From the NCBI RefSeq assembly GCF_000003605.2, contig NW_003114962.1, positions 128,369-154,507 on the forward strand: a stretch of DNA of 26,139 nucleotides, written 5' to 3'. This DNA comes from Saccoglossus kowalevskii (lineage: Eukaryota; Hemichordata; Enteropneusta; Harrimaniidae). This document shows, one piece after another, positions 1 through 13,200 of this stretch. The position numbers were made by a program, and so were the translations under genes. Every line of letters starts with the position of its first letter. Within the stretch, counting starts at the first letter, position 1. The notes beneath the pieces were generated by a model. That model saw only the letters and a program-made list of their open reading frames with translations, had not been told where the DNA came from and made no database searches.

Positions 1-310
1 TTATTTTGTCGCTCGCTAGCCATGTCTCGAATCGATTCATTTTTTACTTAGGCAACTGCCGAGGTCCCAGCTGTACCTGCTTCTATGTACCAGACAACAC
101 CACCAACCCCGCCCCGCCACCACATCCTCCAAAAAGAGATACCGTAACAAAATATCAGTGTGTCGTCTCGTATTATGTTTTTCAGTGTTATTTATTGTAG
201 TTTATTTAAAATATATTATTGTATTGTATGTATAGTTTAATTGTAGATAATTTCAAAAAAATAGTACAGCAATTAGCAATAAAGCATAATTCTATTCTAC
301 TCTATTCCAG
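1..310. other. Non-coding sequence left of the tandem array
   Basis: AT-rich, with no open frame resembling a protein and no repeat I can define. It presumably lies inside a BAZ1B intron, since the WAC-encoding exons must be further left. Confidence 0.4.
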
Positions 311-916
311 TGAGTTTTTCACGTTACCATGTTTGTTTACATTTACGGGAGCGTAACATAAAACTGTCGTCTCCACGGCAACAAAACAGCAGGTGGCCTG
401 GTTGCGTCAGATTTCTTGAACGCACTTGTAGTTTGTTTTAAAATTGGGTCAAGTCTCAGACTAGTACTACCGGTACACCTTTACTCTAATCCCAGAAAAC
501 GATATATCTATTCAGTTTTTCACGTTACCATGTTTGTTTACATTTACGGGGAGCGTGACATAAAACTGTCGTCTCCACGGCAACAAAACAGCAGGTGGCC
601 TGGTTGCGTCAGATTTCTTGAACGCGCTTGTAGTTTGTTTTAAAATTGGGTCAAGTCTCAGACTAGTACTACCGGTACACCTTTACTCCAATCCCGCAAA
701 AGATATATTTATTCAGTTTTTCACGTTACCATGTTTGTTTACATTTACGGGGAGCGTGACATGAAACTGTCGTCTTCACGGCAACAAAACAGCAGGTGGC
801 CTGGTTGCGTCAGATTTCTTGAACGCGCTCGTAGTTTGTTTTAAAATTGGGTCAAGTCTCAGACTAGTACTACACCTTTACTCTAATCTCTGGAAAACGA
901 TATATTTATTCAGTTA
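311..916. repeat. Tandem array, three units of ~201 bp
   Basis: The block TTTTTCACGTTACCATGTTTG recurs at about 317, 518 and 719, a period of 201 bp. Units differ by only a few substitutions; the third lacks six bases around ACCGGTAC. Each contains ACTAGTACTAC and GTTTTAAAATTGGGTCAAG. Open frames across it are by-products of the repeat. Confidence 0.85.
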
Positions 917-950
917 CCGGTGATACACACTTCAAACCCAGTTTTAAAAC
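915..950. repeat. Inverted partial copy of the 201-bp unit
   Basis: TACCGGT, then ACCCAGTTTTAAAAC, resembles the reverse complement of positions about 434-475 in the array (GTTTTAAAATTGGGT, then ACCGGTA), with mismatches and a shorter spacer. It could be the far terminal inverted repeat of the element that spawned the array. Confidence 0.5.
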
Positions 951-1132
951 GTTGAAAAATTATTCAAACAAATCGACCACTTCGGAAACATATTTTCTAT
1001 ATTTATTCAATCAATTGGCCCACCCCCAAAAATATTTATTTTTACATGGCCGAATTGATTGAGTTTTCACGGTACTTCATTTTCAAAAATATGCATACTT
1101 GAATTTGCATTCCATATTTGATACTTTGGTAG

Positions 1133-1250
1133 GAAATCTATGACACCAGAAGAGAGGACGAAAGCCTTGCAGCAAAAACGAGAAGAAAGAAAACAAAAAG
1201 TCAAGGAAGTAAGGCAACAAGAAAGAAATTTGAAAAAAGCGAAAGCCATG
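1133..1250 (+). CDS. BAZ1B: BAZ1B exon 1 in window: charged coiled coil
   Basis: Acceptor TAG ends at 1132 and donor GTATGT starts at 1251. The first base completes a codon from an exon to the left. The 39 codons contain MTPEER, a motif that is internal in human BAZ1B, so the ATG at 1140 is not the start codon. The rest is Lys/Arg/Glu/Gln-rich and helical. The acceptor pyrimidine tract is weak, so the left edge is the least certain boundary of the gene. Confidence 0.78.
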
Positions 1251-4200
1251 GTATGTATTATATTTTTAATTTTGTATGTTTCAAAGACCTCTTTTTTATT
1301 GTAATATTTTCTAATTCTCATTATCTTTCAACCAATAGCGCCTTCAGTCAGTTTCCATGTCAGAATTAGGGAGGGGGTTGATTTCTGGCTTATTCAATTT
1401 ACTGGCTGGTTTTTCTGGTTCCAAACGAGCTGCTAAATATTCATGTGGTGAAATCAACACCAACCCCGAACCCCCACTCAGACGAAATCTGAATGTTTTT
1501 ACTCCAAAGTGTGCAAGTTTCAAAGGTAACTATGGAACTCATCTATTATTCTTGTTTTGATTTATTTTAGCGTTACGAGGATCAGGAGTTAGACAACCCT
1601 CCTCTTCCAGTGCCTAAACTTGTACAGTTACCAGAAGGATTACCAAATACATTATTTGGAGACGTAACCATGGTAGTGGAATTCATTAGTTCGTATTCTG
1701 AATTGTTAATGCCGGATGATCCTTACCCAGTCAATGCTGGTAGGTCATAAATATCATATTTTTTTTTTATTCATTGACCGATCATTTTCAAATTTCCACA
1801 AAAACTAGATTTTTGTTTCACATTTCCATCAAAGATGTTCCACTGGTGGCTATCCTCTTGATTTGTATCTGAAATGTGCTTTGAAAGATGTGATTTAACT
1901 ATGATGCAAAGACTAGGCTATATATCATCAGTATTTTCCCCCTGGTTTTTGACTCCTGTGTGCGAACAATGCTGTATTTGCTATAATAGAAGCACATGTG
2001 CTAACGTCATGCCCCAAATACCTTAAGCACACAGGAGTTTTTTCTAAGCTTTCTTTGATTTAACCTTTTCACCACCAGTTCCCTCTTTTCATCACAAATT
2101 CACAAAATAGTCCTGTATAGTCTACACTTATCTTCAGAAGATTGGGACAAAACAGCCAAATTTTTTGAATAAAACTGAAAATTTACTACAATTTTTACTG
2201 TTGGACCCAAAATATGTGTTCATTTCCAGAAATATTGAAGAATATTAGAAAAAAAGTGCAGACAAATTAAAACTGGTTAAGACTGGTAGTTGTATCACTC
2301 TCGCCCGCAAGGGTTATAGCCAGAAATTAAAAATACTAGTAATCAGAATAAAAGCCACGTAATTTTGGGTTCATTTTGTGGTGAATATTTACAAAAGTAG
2401 AAATTTTACCTGTCAAATGAAATTTTGTACCAATCTAAAATGTGAAGTGGCTGCCTAAAAAATCAAGACAAAGTGTAACTTATTGTTATTTTAATTAAGT
2501 AAATTGAATATGCAAATAAGCCACATGTAGAACACTATTTAATTGTTATAAAAGTTCATAATTTTGTTGAGGAGTTGCGGATTGCATTAAAGGATGAATT
2601 CTAATTCTATTATTTGAATACATTTACAGAATGTCTTGTACAGGCCTTGGCTTCAGGGGCACAAGGATTTGGTTACATATCCAGGGTGATTGTCATTCTA
2701 TTGCAAACTCTGCTTCAAGATGCAATAGCGGAGGTAAGGACTTTTATTTTGTAACTAATGAACTTGACATTGCTGATAGACTAACTTAAAAGGGAAGTCA
2801 TGAGTAATATGCACACTGAAAATTTGAAACAATTTGCATCAGTATTTCTCGCGTTCTCAATTTCTGACAGTGGTTATGATGTCATACTTTACCCATAATC
2901 CTTTGCTGAAGAATCAAGATGGTGGACGGTATAAATTAATGAAAAGTTAAATATCTAGAGAGTGAAAAGTGATATGAGCATGTTCTTACATTTGCCGAGC
3001 TCTTTCATCTGAGAGTATTAAGTTGTTAGACTTGACTTTTCCTGTAACTTTTTATTTATTAATTTCACTTGATATTTCTCAAACCAATAATTTATGTCAT
3101 CATTGATGCATTTCACACCTGTTGCATACCCTTCTTGTAAATCGTATGCACAGTAATCGCTGATTTCTTTTTTCAGGATTATAAAGAATTGAGTGTTGTA
3201 CTCTCAGACATTCCTGTCAACATGCATACTGCCTCAGAACTAGTTAGATTATGTCTGCGGCCGCATGATGATGAATATGACAGCAGTCATGACGGTGACA
3301 GTGATGTGGATGATATTAAAGATGATGATGTGGTGAGTCGCTCACACAACTTTTGGTGTTAACGGTATTATATGTACAAAGTTATGCAAATTCCGATGCT
3401 ATATTCGTTAATGGAATCAAGAGTGTGTAACTATTTGTAAAATTCAAATTCAAATTATAAAACTGTAATGAAACTATTTTGGCTCAACCCAATGACATTT
3501 GTACTATATTTTTTTTTAAATTAATATTAATCAATAAAATTTATTCAACATTTACACTACAAAAGAAGCGTGTGATGTTAAAATCTCATTAAGTTGCTTT
3601 TCGTGTGGGAAACAGCAGGAAAATAAAAAACATGAAGAAAACAGGATATGGTCTTTTTTTTTAAAGGCTCAATTCTTTCACACACAAAATCTACTCGGTA
3701 CATAGTTTTGTCCACGCTTTTCATAATTTTGATCAAAAGCAGTAGCCAATGGAAAATTATGTGAAATGCTGCACAACACAATTTTAGTGGGAAAAATTTG
3801 ACAGATTGATGCAAATGATGCCATGTTCTACATTATTACAGGAACTGGAGTTGATTGAAAAACTGGAGAGCAGCGAGTTGCATGAACTCGAAGCTAGTGA
3901 TATTCTGCAGATCTTAGTTGGTCTGTGTCACAGAATAATGTCATCATTCTCGATACAAGATCACATGCAAGAAAAACAAAAAATTGCCAGCAAATTATGG
4001 TGAGTCACTGCTATTAACAATTTTTAACACTTCAAATATTTTATTTCTACTGTCATCAAAATTGTAAAAACAGAGCTGTTTATACAGATTCAGTCATCAT
4101 CCATCGTCTGTCCATCAAGAATTACATTTTCAACTTCTTCTTGAAGACTACCACCTTTTAATTGCTTTGATACTTGGTGTGTAGGTAGGTACCCCCGTGT

Positions 4201-7200
4201 GTCCCTCTGTCAGATTTGTTCATTTTAAGATATTTTCAATTTTCTATTTTTGGGAGTTATTAATAATCCAATTGCATTTCACAATAATTGTACAAATCAT
4301 ACTTAAATTTTGTGTCTTTCCGTGATAATAACATAGAAGCATTGTGTTCTTTAATGACTGTTCTTTAATATTGTTTCTCAATTGCACAGGAAACAAAGAA
4401 TACAGTCACAAAAAAAAGAGAAAGTGAGAAGATTGGAAGAAAAGAAACAAAAAAAACAAGGAGCTGACAAACCAACAAAAAATGAAAAGGAGATTTCTAA
4501 AACGGATGAGACTAACGAAACAAAGCAGGAAAGTGGTAAGCATGGTTTTATTAGTGAGAACCTTGGGAAAATCTGTAATCTGTAAGTGCCACTCTGAGAG
4601 CATTCATAGATTTGAGTCTCAAGATAAGTAGCAGTATGTATAATATTTGATGGTTTAAATTTGCATGTATTGTATGAAAAAATAGTGATTACCGGCAAGA
4701 TTCTGTTGCCAACTTGATAAAACAATAACACTAGTAAAGGAAATTCACCCAATGAGAATGGGAAATGTAACAATCAACAGCGTTAGGATGTGCTGAATAG
4801 AATGAAACTTGGAATATTTATTATATATTTCTCACAATACTTGTAACTTCAGACTAAGATGGGTTTACAAAGCTGTTTTATATAAACATGTCTATAGTTA
4901 CAACCTGACCGGCTTTAGTTTAAACGGCTTATAAAAGCAGTGTTGTCTTGTCTTCCACTTCCATCAATCTTTTATTTTCCAGATGAAATCAAAGATGAGA
5001 TTAAGGTGACCAAAAAAGAACCACTTCCACCAGCGCTGAAAAAAGAAGAAAATGAGGAAGAACTCCCGCCTGAAAGTAATAACGATTTGGCATCCATTGT
5101 TAAACGGAGGAGAATTATGGCTGCCCGGGAGAAGCGACTGAGAGCAGAACAAGAAATCATACAAAAAGAAAGGTACAATGAGTGTGCCCGTCGAGCTTAT
5201 TGCATATTTTATATAAGTTTAGACTTCTCACATATACATGGGACATGTCAGACATATGCATCAGGATCAGATTCAAAATGGATGATTCGCAGCCATTTTA
5301 AAACCAATCGTGTCCCAAAATAATACATGTTTACCATTTCCAAAATCAATCTCACTAGTGTATGGACGTATTCTGTTCAACTTGGTACATATGTTGAACC
5401 ACAGTCCCTCTATCCCCGGTCTGGAAACGGTCATTGTATTAGGTGTGAATTGGCCTCCTTCCCTGGCAAAGGCGTATTGCGGGTATGGGCAAAGCATTGT
5501 CACATGATCAGTACGCAGCCGGCCACTATTTTTGACATCGTCAGTGTTATGTACTTTTTTTACAACTTAGTTGTTTATTCCATAATTCAAGCTTTTTCAC
5601 ATAATTTTTCAATCAGGATATCTGTATAAGGTCATATTTTAGTCGGCGAGTAATTCTCTAATTCATCTATTTTACCAGCAGCGACATTTTCGCAAAAAAT
5701 TTTTATACCTTTACTCAGATATTTGTGGTTTTTGATTTTGGGGTGATTGAAATGAACTCTATTTTATTTACCATACTTCTCGGTGCGAAACCAATATTTG
5801 TCTTCGATTTTGACATTTTATGTTCGAAACATATCATTAAAAATTGGTGGGCTGATTTGTTATTTGTCACACCGCATTTTATTAATGTTAAATTGAGCGA
5901 CTTTTATGGGTGCTTTTTAGATCGTAAATGCAAATGGCGAAGTTTTGAAATTACAATGTACTCATTTCTGTGCTAAAAAAATCATTTATATACAAACATT
6001 GAAGCATTGTTATATACTTTTGTATAGAATAAAGTCATTAGTAGTTATATAGTTGACTTGAACTGTTATGAACCCCCAAGAATCAGAAATAGCACAGACT
6101 TTTCGCTCGATCATGAACGACGCCATTTTAATAAGATTTGTATGTCAGCATGCTGGCACGCGAAGTTTTTTCCCTATTAAAACTAGAAAATGGACATAAT
6201 TCCCGATATTAATCTTTACATTGTAGGAACTGGATGTTTATGAGTTGGTAGGCTGGTTTTGATGCGCATCACTGTTAAAAAACCCCAAATTTCATAGTGC
6301 TATTTTTGTTTACATGTTTGTTTACGTTGTGGTTGCCCGAATTTGAAGTCAAAGTGAAGTCATACAAATGGGTATCGCTTTGCATGACGGTAAATTTTCC
6401 GATTTTAATGAATATTTTGACGGTATTGTAATCTGTCTGACTTCCTGACTCCCTCGGCCCGGGTGTGAACGGTTTGTTTACCTGCACCGCGGTTCGAGAC
6501 AAAAGAATCCTAATCGTTTCCAGACCGGGGATAGAGGAACTGTGGTTGAACCTAATAGAATCTTATGCATAAAATTTTATTTTTCGAATTTAAAATGGCA
6601 GACTGGTAACCATTTTGTTTCAAAAAATGCAGTGTCATGCCTCAGACCAATCTTGCTACTGTAATACAGTGACTATGTCTTGTTCCTCTATATTTTGCAT
6701 TTTTATTCTGAAATTCATGTAAATAAACATTGATAATTTTGATATCTATTCTTGATTTGACTATTAAGAAGGTATGGATTTTTGAACAACCTGATAAAAA
6801 TATTGCCTTTGTTCTGCAGGCGACAAAAAGAATATGAAGAGCAGAAGAAACTGAAAGCAGAACAGCAGCATATCAAGGCTTTTGAGGTGAATACAAATCT
6901 GTGCTTTATCTATCTTTCATGACAGTATTAGCAAACCTATTTAGGATTGACAACAACTTTAGGATCCATAGACCTCAGGGCAAAAAAAAAAAACTTATGT
7001 TGCCCTCAAAAAGTCGAAAAATTAAAAAATTGGGTCAGTCGATTGGATTTTTTTTTTTTTTTTAAATTCATGAAAACTAAGAGTATCGTAAATAGCCAAG
7101 GTATATGGACTTCATAGTATTCGGAACATGTCAGAGAAATACAGATCAACCCGACGTTCATTCAAAGTCGCCGATTACCGGGACTCTGGGGACCAAACAA

Positions 7201-10200
7201 CTGTCCGGGATTGTTAATTTTTATCGGTAACACGTTTTTTACTGCTTAAAATAGTTTTTAATATTTGGACCTATTAAAAAACGTGACCCGATATTTCATA
7301 TTTTTCAGTCTGTCGCTGAGGGCAACAAAACAATTTTTTTGGGGGGCCTTATCGTGTATTTCCACCACTATGTGTGTGCTCAAACCTGTAGAGTCATTTC
7401 CTAGCGATTCTTATTTTTTTTTTCAGGAGGGTATTTTATCTGCCAAGTTGTCACTTCGACAATCACCTATTGGTACAGATCGTAACCACAACCGCTACTG
7501 GGTTTTCCACCACGTATTTCCTGGTCTTTTTGTTGAGAAAGGATGGGTCCATACAAGTATAGATTACTGTGTACAGAAAACCGATGCGAAGAATGACGAC
7601 AATGAAAGCAGTAATGACGACGAGAACGACAGTGATAGTGATAAAGAAACGGCGAGCATTATGACGAATATGGAAGAAAAGAAAATATCTGCTGGAAAAA
7701 CGTGAGTATTTAATGAATTGCCAACTCAGTGGTATTAATTGTCTAAACGAAGTACTGTGAACGTTATCAAGGCCAAAAATGTTTCATTCTTGGCGCATGG
7801 ACTATGCTCATTCAGACTTGAGTGTAAAGGCCAGACAGTTGTAAGATTTGGTGACCAGTTTAGTATGATAAAAGTTGTGTACAGTCTTGAAATTACCACA
7901 ATAGACAGAGTGGGGGGTCAAGACCGAATATACGTGATCATGTTGCGATGAAATTTTTTTTTTTTTTTTTGTTCAATGTCATCTTTTGTTCTTCACTGTT
8001 TTGGACCTGTGCATATGTTTTTTCGACAGTGTTCCCAAGACTGGTCAAAATCTATGGTTCCAGTACGACAGTCAGAAAGAACTTGATGAGCTTATACGGT
8101 TGCTAGACAACAATGGAATCCGAGAAAGTGCCCTCTGTGTTGAGATAAAAAAAAAATATCAAGACATCATCAAGACCATGAATATGAGTAAAAGGTAGAA
8201 TAAATCATTGCGAGATTCTGCTTTATGCATGAAATTGCATTGTAGTGACTTCAAAACATTGCATGGAATTCAACAAAACGTGAAAGAGTTTTAGAGTACT
8301 TCCGTGTGCTATACACATGATAATGAATTTTGATGAGGTAAAAGTATCACAACCAATATTTCCCTTTTTAAAGATGGGCATTTTGACATTCATGCAATGC
8401 AGAACATGTTATAAAATCACCTAATAATTAATATTGTTGCCCCTTTGTGCAAAGAGAATCGTATTGCAGTGTCAAAATGATTAATTGGATGCGTATTTTT
8501 TTTCTACACCCCAAAGTTACACAGTGGGTACACTAAACATCTAGCTTGAAAAAGTATCATCTAGGCACAACTATTTTTTTTCTCTATATTCTAATTTTTA
8601 AAATATTTTATATAATATTTCAGAAGGAAAAAGATAATTTCTTAAGTGTACTATGTGATATAGTATTGTGTTCATTGCCACAAGTCACAAGTCATGTTGC
8701 CACAAGACACAGGTCATGTTGTCATCTGGTCTACTGGTATTTTTTGTAATACTGTGTTTGTGTGCATTGCTTAGGTCATCTCCTGATTTGAGGGACATCA
8801 ATGGCGACCAGGAGCTCCTTGAAAGCTTCAAAGAAGACCTACTTGAAACTGAAACCAGGGTCAGAAAAGGTGGACTTGGCGGTGTTGATCAATATGAAAT
8901 TTGGGAGAAGAAACTGGAAACTGCTGTAAAAATAAAAGATTTAGTAAGTCCAATCATGTTGTTTTGTATGCTTAACCTATTGTCATGATTTGGTGTAATG
9001 ACAGTCAATGTATCACCGTATTTTTTTGTTTTCGAGAATTGGTCATATTTTTGAATGAGTGCCGACTGCAAAACATTTCCTGGTGTGTTCTTTCAGCACA
9101 TTTCTCTTACTATTTCAGTCTGTCATGACAAGGGTTGCAAGAAATTTTCTGTGACTTGTAAATAAATACATTGCTGAGCAAAAAGGGTTTTTGTCACATT
9201 TAAAAAGAGTTGTACTCAAATTTGTTTCTATGGAAATAATGACGAATGCCCCCACCCTCATGGCAATAAGCTGACAGCCATCTTAAATTGAAATTATTTA
9301 AAAATACAAACAACTGAGGTTTATTATCAACTAATTCAAGTTTTTTAATCAGTCTTTCAAATTACCAGTCACAGGTATGATTTGTCAAAATTCCTGAAAA
9401 TGTTGAAATCGAAAGTGTATTTAGCCATTTCCATCCTCAGCATTTACCTGTGATAGTTTTCTCGTTTAGTCCAATGTCAGTTAATACCCAAACTACCTGA
9501 TCACATAACATAATGATGTAGTGAGAGTATTGAATGATGTTACCTATGTTCGCATCTGTTCATTATTTCATGTATGGACGTGAGAAGGACTTTGGTTTGT
9601 AATATCAAATAATTTTCAAATTATAGTGCCGTCGGTCAGTTTCCAGCAATTCAATTGCTGGTTTCTTTGCTTCCTGATATTCTGATTAGCTATCAAACTT
9701 TTACGCAGCAAAATCAACAGATAATACTTTAACAATTTTTTACAGCATAGCATCTAGCCTGACAAGATCGCACAAGTTTTGAACTCAGTGATGCTCCAAA
9801 CCCAACACTGTCAGAATGGTGTAGTTTTTTCACTTCCTCTGACGATTTTTTTGTCTGTGCCAATCAAATTGCAGGAATGTCAGATAGTGACAGCCATCAA
9901 AGAGTAACCATTCACAGCAGAGTTTATTTGTTTGTTGACATAATGTGTGATAAGATGCTGACAAATTTCCGCCCAATGTTTATCATCTTGTTGAAAACAG
10001 TCTGTGATTTTTGCCGACAATTCAAACACGACTGAATAATAATGAATATTCAGTGTAACTCATTTCAAGAAGGCGTGGACTTTGCAAATTTGCAGTATTG
10101 ATCTTGCCGGCGAGACATACACTATTCTGTCAAGTTAGTGCGGTCTGATGTCCTTTGGCTGCGAGGGTGCCTCTCACGCCTACATGTCAGGTTTCATAGC

Positions 10201-13200
10201 AGCTAATTATCTATGTTAATGGCATAACTCAAAACTCGTTTATTGGAAAACTTCAGATGCAGCGGGGTTGGTATTTTAGTTACACTACTGAATGAGTTCT
10301 TATTGTTTCACAGGGGGCTTTGCTTATAGAGACTCAATCTGAAGTCTTACTCAAATTTCTGCAAGGAATCATGAAACCACGATCTACAAAACCAAAGGAG
10401 TACGAGGCTGTTAAAGACACAGATGAGGAGGCCAGCACTGCTGGTGATGGTGATCCTGGTAAGGTTTCCCTTGTGCTTACAAAAACAATATCCAATATCT
10501 GCGATCACTCCCAAAGCTCATGGGAATATAATGCGATATATCTTTCAAATATTGTGAAACTGAATAAACACTTCTGTCGCAAATTTCAGCAGTGAAACAG
10601 ACATTTCAAATATTGCTTTTTTATAAACTGTGAAAATAATATCATGCTTACACATGCAAGAAAAATCTGTACCCTGTGGATTTCTAACAGAATGAAAAAT
10701 TACTCTTGTGGAGCATGTTGGAGTCTGCATATCATACTTTGAAAGCAGCATTTTGTCAGGAGCTGTATTAAATTAAGTTATCAATAAATTTAATCACATT
10801 CCCCCAAAATAAGGATTGTTGCTTGGCTCAATGTTTGGGTGCATGTGCCTCAGACATCCCTCTCACCGTTATACTGGATCTGCTAACTGTCCAAATCATT
10901 TCAGACTGTATCTTCCCATTATCAGTATTTACTTGTAATTAAATTTTGATACAATTGTCTATTTACAAAGTTCATCCATTGTTTTTGTTTTTTTACACGC
11001 GTAATGGACAGTTTACTTTTACAAACTTTGAAACTTTTAAATACAAACTTATAACTACATCGTTACCTTTCAGAGTCTTTGATATCGAAGAATGTTTTAC
11101 GGTGGCAGGAAGCGGTCAGAGAATGTCCCACTATGTCCAGATTACATGTATTGCTAGGAATATTAGATGCATCCATAAAATGGGAAAAGTCGGCGGAGAA
11201 TGCTGTAAGTTGGTTTTAAATGTGTTTCTTGAGCAAGGTTTTTTATCCTCCCCTCTGCCTGTAAGTAACTTCATATCAGTGCTCAAAACTATAAATCCAC
11301 ATGCAGATCACGCAATTATTTATGCAATATTATTAGTCCATTCCACATTGGTTATTTTAATTATTCTTCTACATTTTTTTCCTCCAGAAATGCAAAATCT
11401 GTCGAAAGAAAGGAGATGAGGATAAGTTGTTGCTATGTGACGAGTGTAACCAGCCATTTCATCTATACTGCTTAAGACCAGCATTATCATATGTACCAAA
11501 GGGAGACTGGATGTGTCCAGCGTGCAAGGTAAGATTAATATTGTGAATGCATCTTAAAGGGAGACTGGATATATTGACCAATATTAGAATAATGTATCAA
11601 AAGGAGGCAGGATGCAACTCTAAAGTGTCTTCTTCATCTTGATCTTGACACTGTTTACACCCAGATTTGTTTGAATAAAGAAATTAAATACCTTTTTGTT
11701 ATATATGAAAAAGTTCCCATTTACTAGTGGGGTTCAAGTTAGAGATTTCTGAACGTGCCGCGACTCAAGACCGTGCCGGCACATGCGTGTATGTGAACGG
11801 TCGGAACTAATTCGGCACGTGTTGAAATAAAATTGATCTCGGTCCTGATAGATGCTCAGCACCGAAACTCTGCACGAGTCAAGATTTGCTGCCTGAACGC
11901 TTGGCACGAACCGAGATCAAGCCCTCGGTAGTGGATTTAAGAGAACATATACAAATTCTTACTAGCATGGCGTGACGATGGATGGAAGTGCCGCTAGATA
12001 TGGTCGGATACTGTAGTATTAAATGAAAAATTTATGTGCTGTTGATTTGGCCGATTTTAGAAGATTTATTCATACATGTTTTACATGAATTTCGGAGTGT
12101 GCAGCCTTTAAAAAAATTTGGACAAAAAAATAAACTGTTTTTCGTGTAAACACAGAAAATATGTATATAGATATAGCCATTCACACCTCTGCCTTATTGT
12201 TTGAATGAATGCTTAGCTTGACTGATAAAGCCTGATATAAGTGTGTCTATTTTGGTGCATTTGGATTTTCATGTGTGCAACCATTTTAGTAGACTGGCGC
12301 AGTTGAGGCGATTAACTTGTTTATTTAGTTTAAATAAAATAAACAAATTCGCGAAATGGAGATGTTACCGCGAAATCCCCTGTAACTGCGAAATCACCCT
12401 GACTGGTTTATTCTGCATAGCCCTCTATTGACACTGCAGGAACCAGTCGATTTTTTTAACGGGTAGTTATGTTAATGGTGTTCTAATTGGCAATCATCTA
12501 AGCCAATCACAACGTCTTGAATTTCAACTTGCCGCCATGTTGGGTCTGCAGTGTGACCTTCACCATGCTGACCTCATTATACACAAATTTCCACGCCCAC
12601 CTCATTATAATATGTGCATTCATGAATATTTAATAGCAATGAATTTCCTGCAGAATAAACCAGTCAGGGTGATTTCGCGCTATTTTATCTAATCTACAAA
12701 AACAAATTAATTGCCCCGACTGAGCAAGTCTACCATCTTAGGTACCCGCATTGAAAATTATATTGGAGTGCATTTTCAAATGAAAGAATAGAAATGTTCA
12801 AATCTTATCATTATATTATCATTTCTTGCAAATTTATTATTTTTTTTTTTTTTCGCTGCAGCCTTCTGTTGCAAGAAGAAATTCAAGAGGGAGAGATTAC
12901 GCAGAATTGAATGGAGGTTCAGATTCGGATGTAAGTCAGGGATTTAAACTATTCAATTAAATCATTACGGGTGATTAAATACAGACTTTTTGTTATCTGA
13001 GTTTCTCCTTAAAGAGTAAAAACCATCATGATCTCTTTATTCATCTTCTATTGATATGCACATGCTCAAATGGGCATAACATTTTTTTTTTTAAATTTTT
13101 TTTTTTGCCTGGATAGAGATCACATTCAAACTTCACACCATATTTGCAATTGTTTTGTGATCTGATTAAGAATTAGTTTTCATGGTGATTTTATTGATAA

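Noticed and set aside
416..643. Plus-strand open frame of 75 codons
   Set aside because: It falls within the 201-bp tandem array and is not maintained equally in all units.
1140..1142. ATG of MTPEER as a start codon
   Set aside because: The same motif is internal in human BAZ1B, an acceptor lies just upstream, and the WAC domain must precede it.
5725..5976. Open frame of 83 codons inside the intron 7 element as a transposase remnant
   Set aside because: No recognisable transposase motif and composition like random AT-rich sequence.
10946..11419. Open frame of 157 codons on the plus strand
   Set aside because: It is in a different frame from the BAZ1B exons at 11074 and 11388, whose spliced translation matches the family closely.
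11388..11528. Assignment of the large gene to BAZ1A/ACF1 because of the two PHD fingers
   Set aside because: PHD1, the ARRNSRGR linker, and the WHIM2 and WHIM3 motifs match BAZ1B much better. The tree test named in the findings would settle it.
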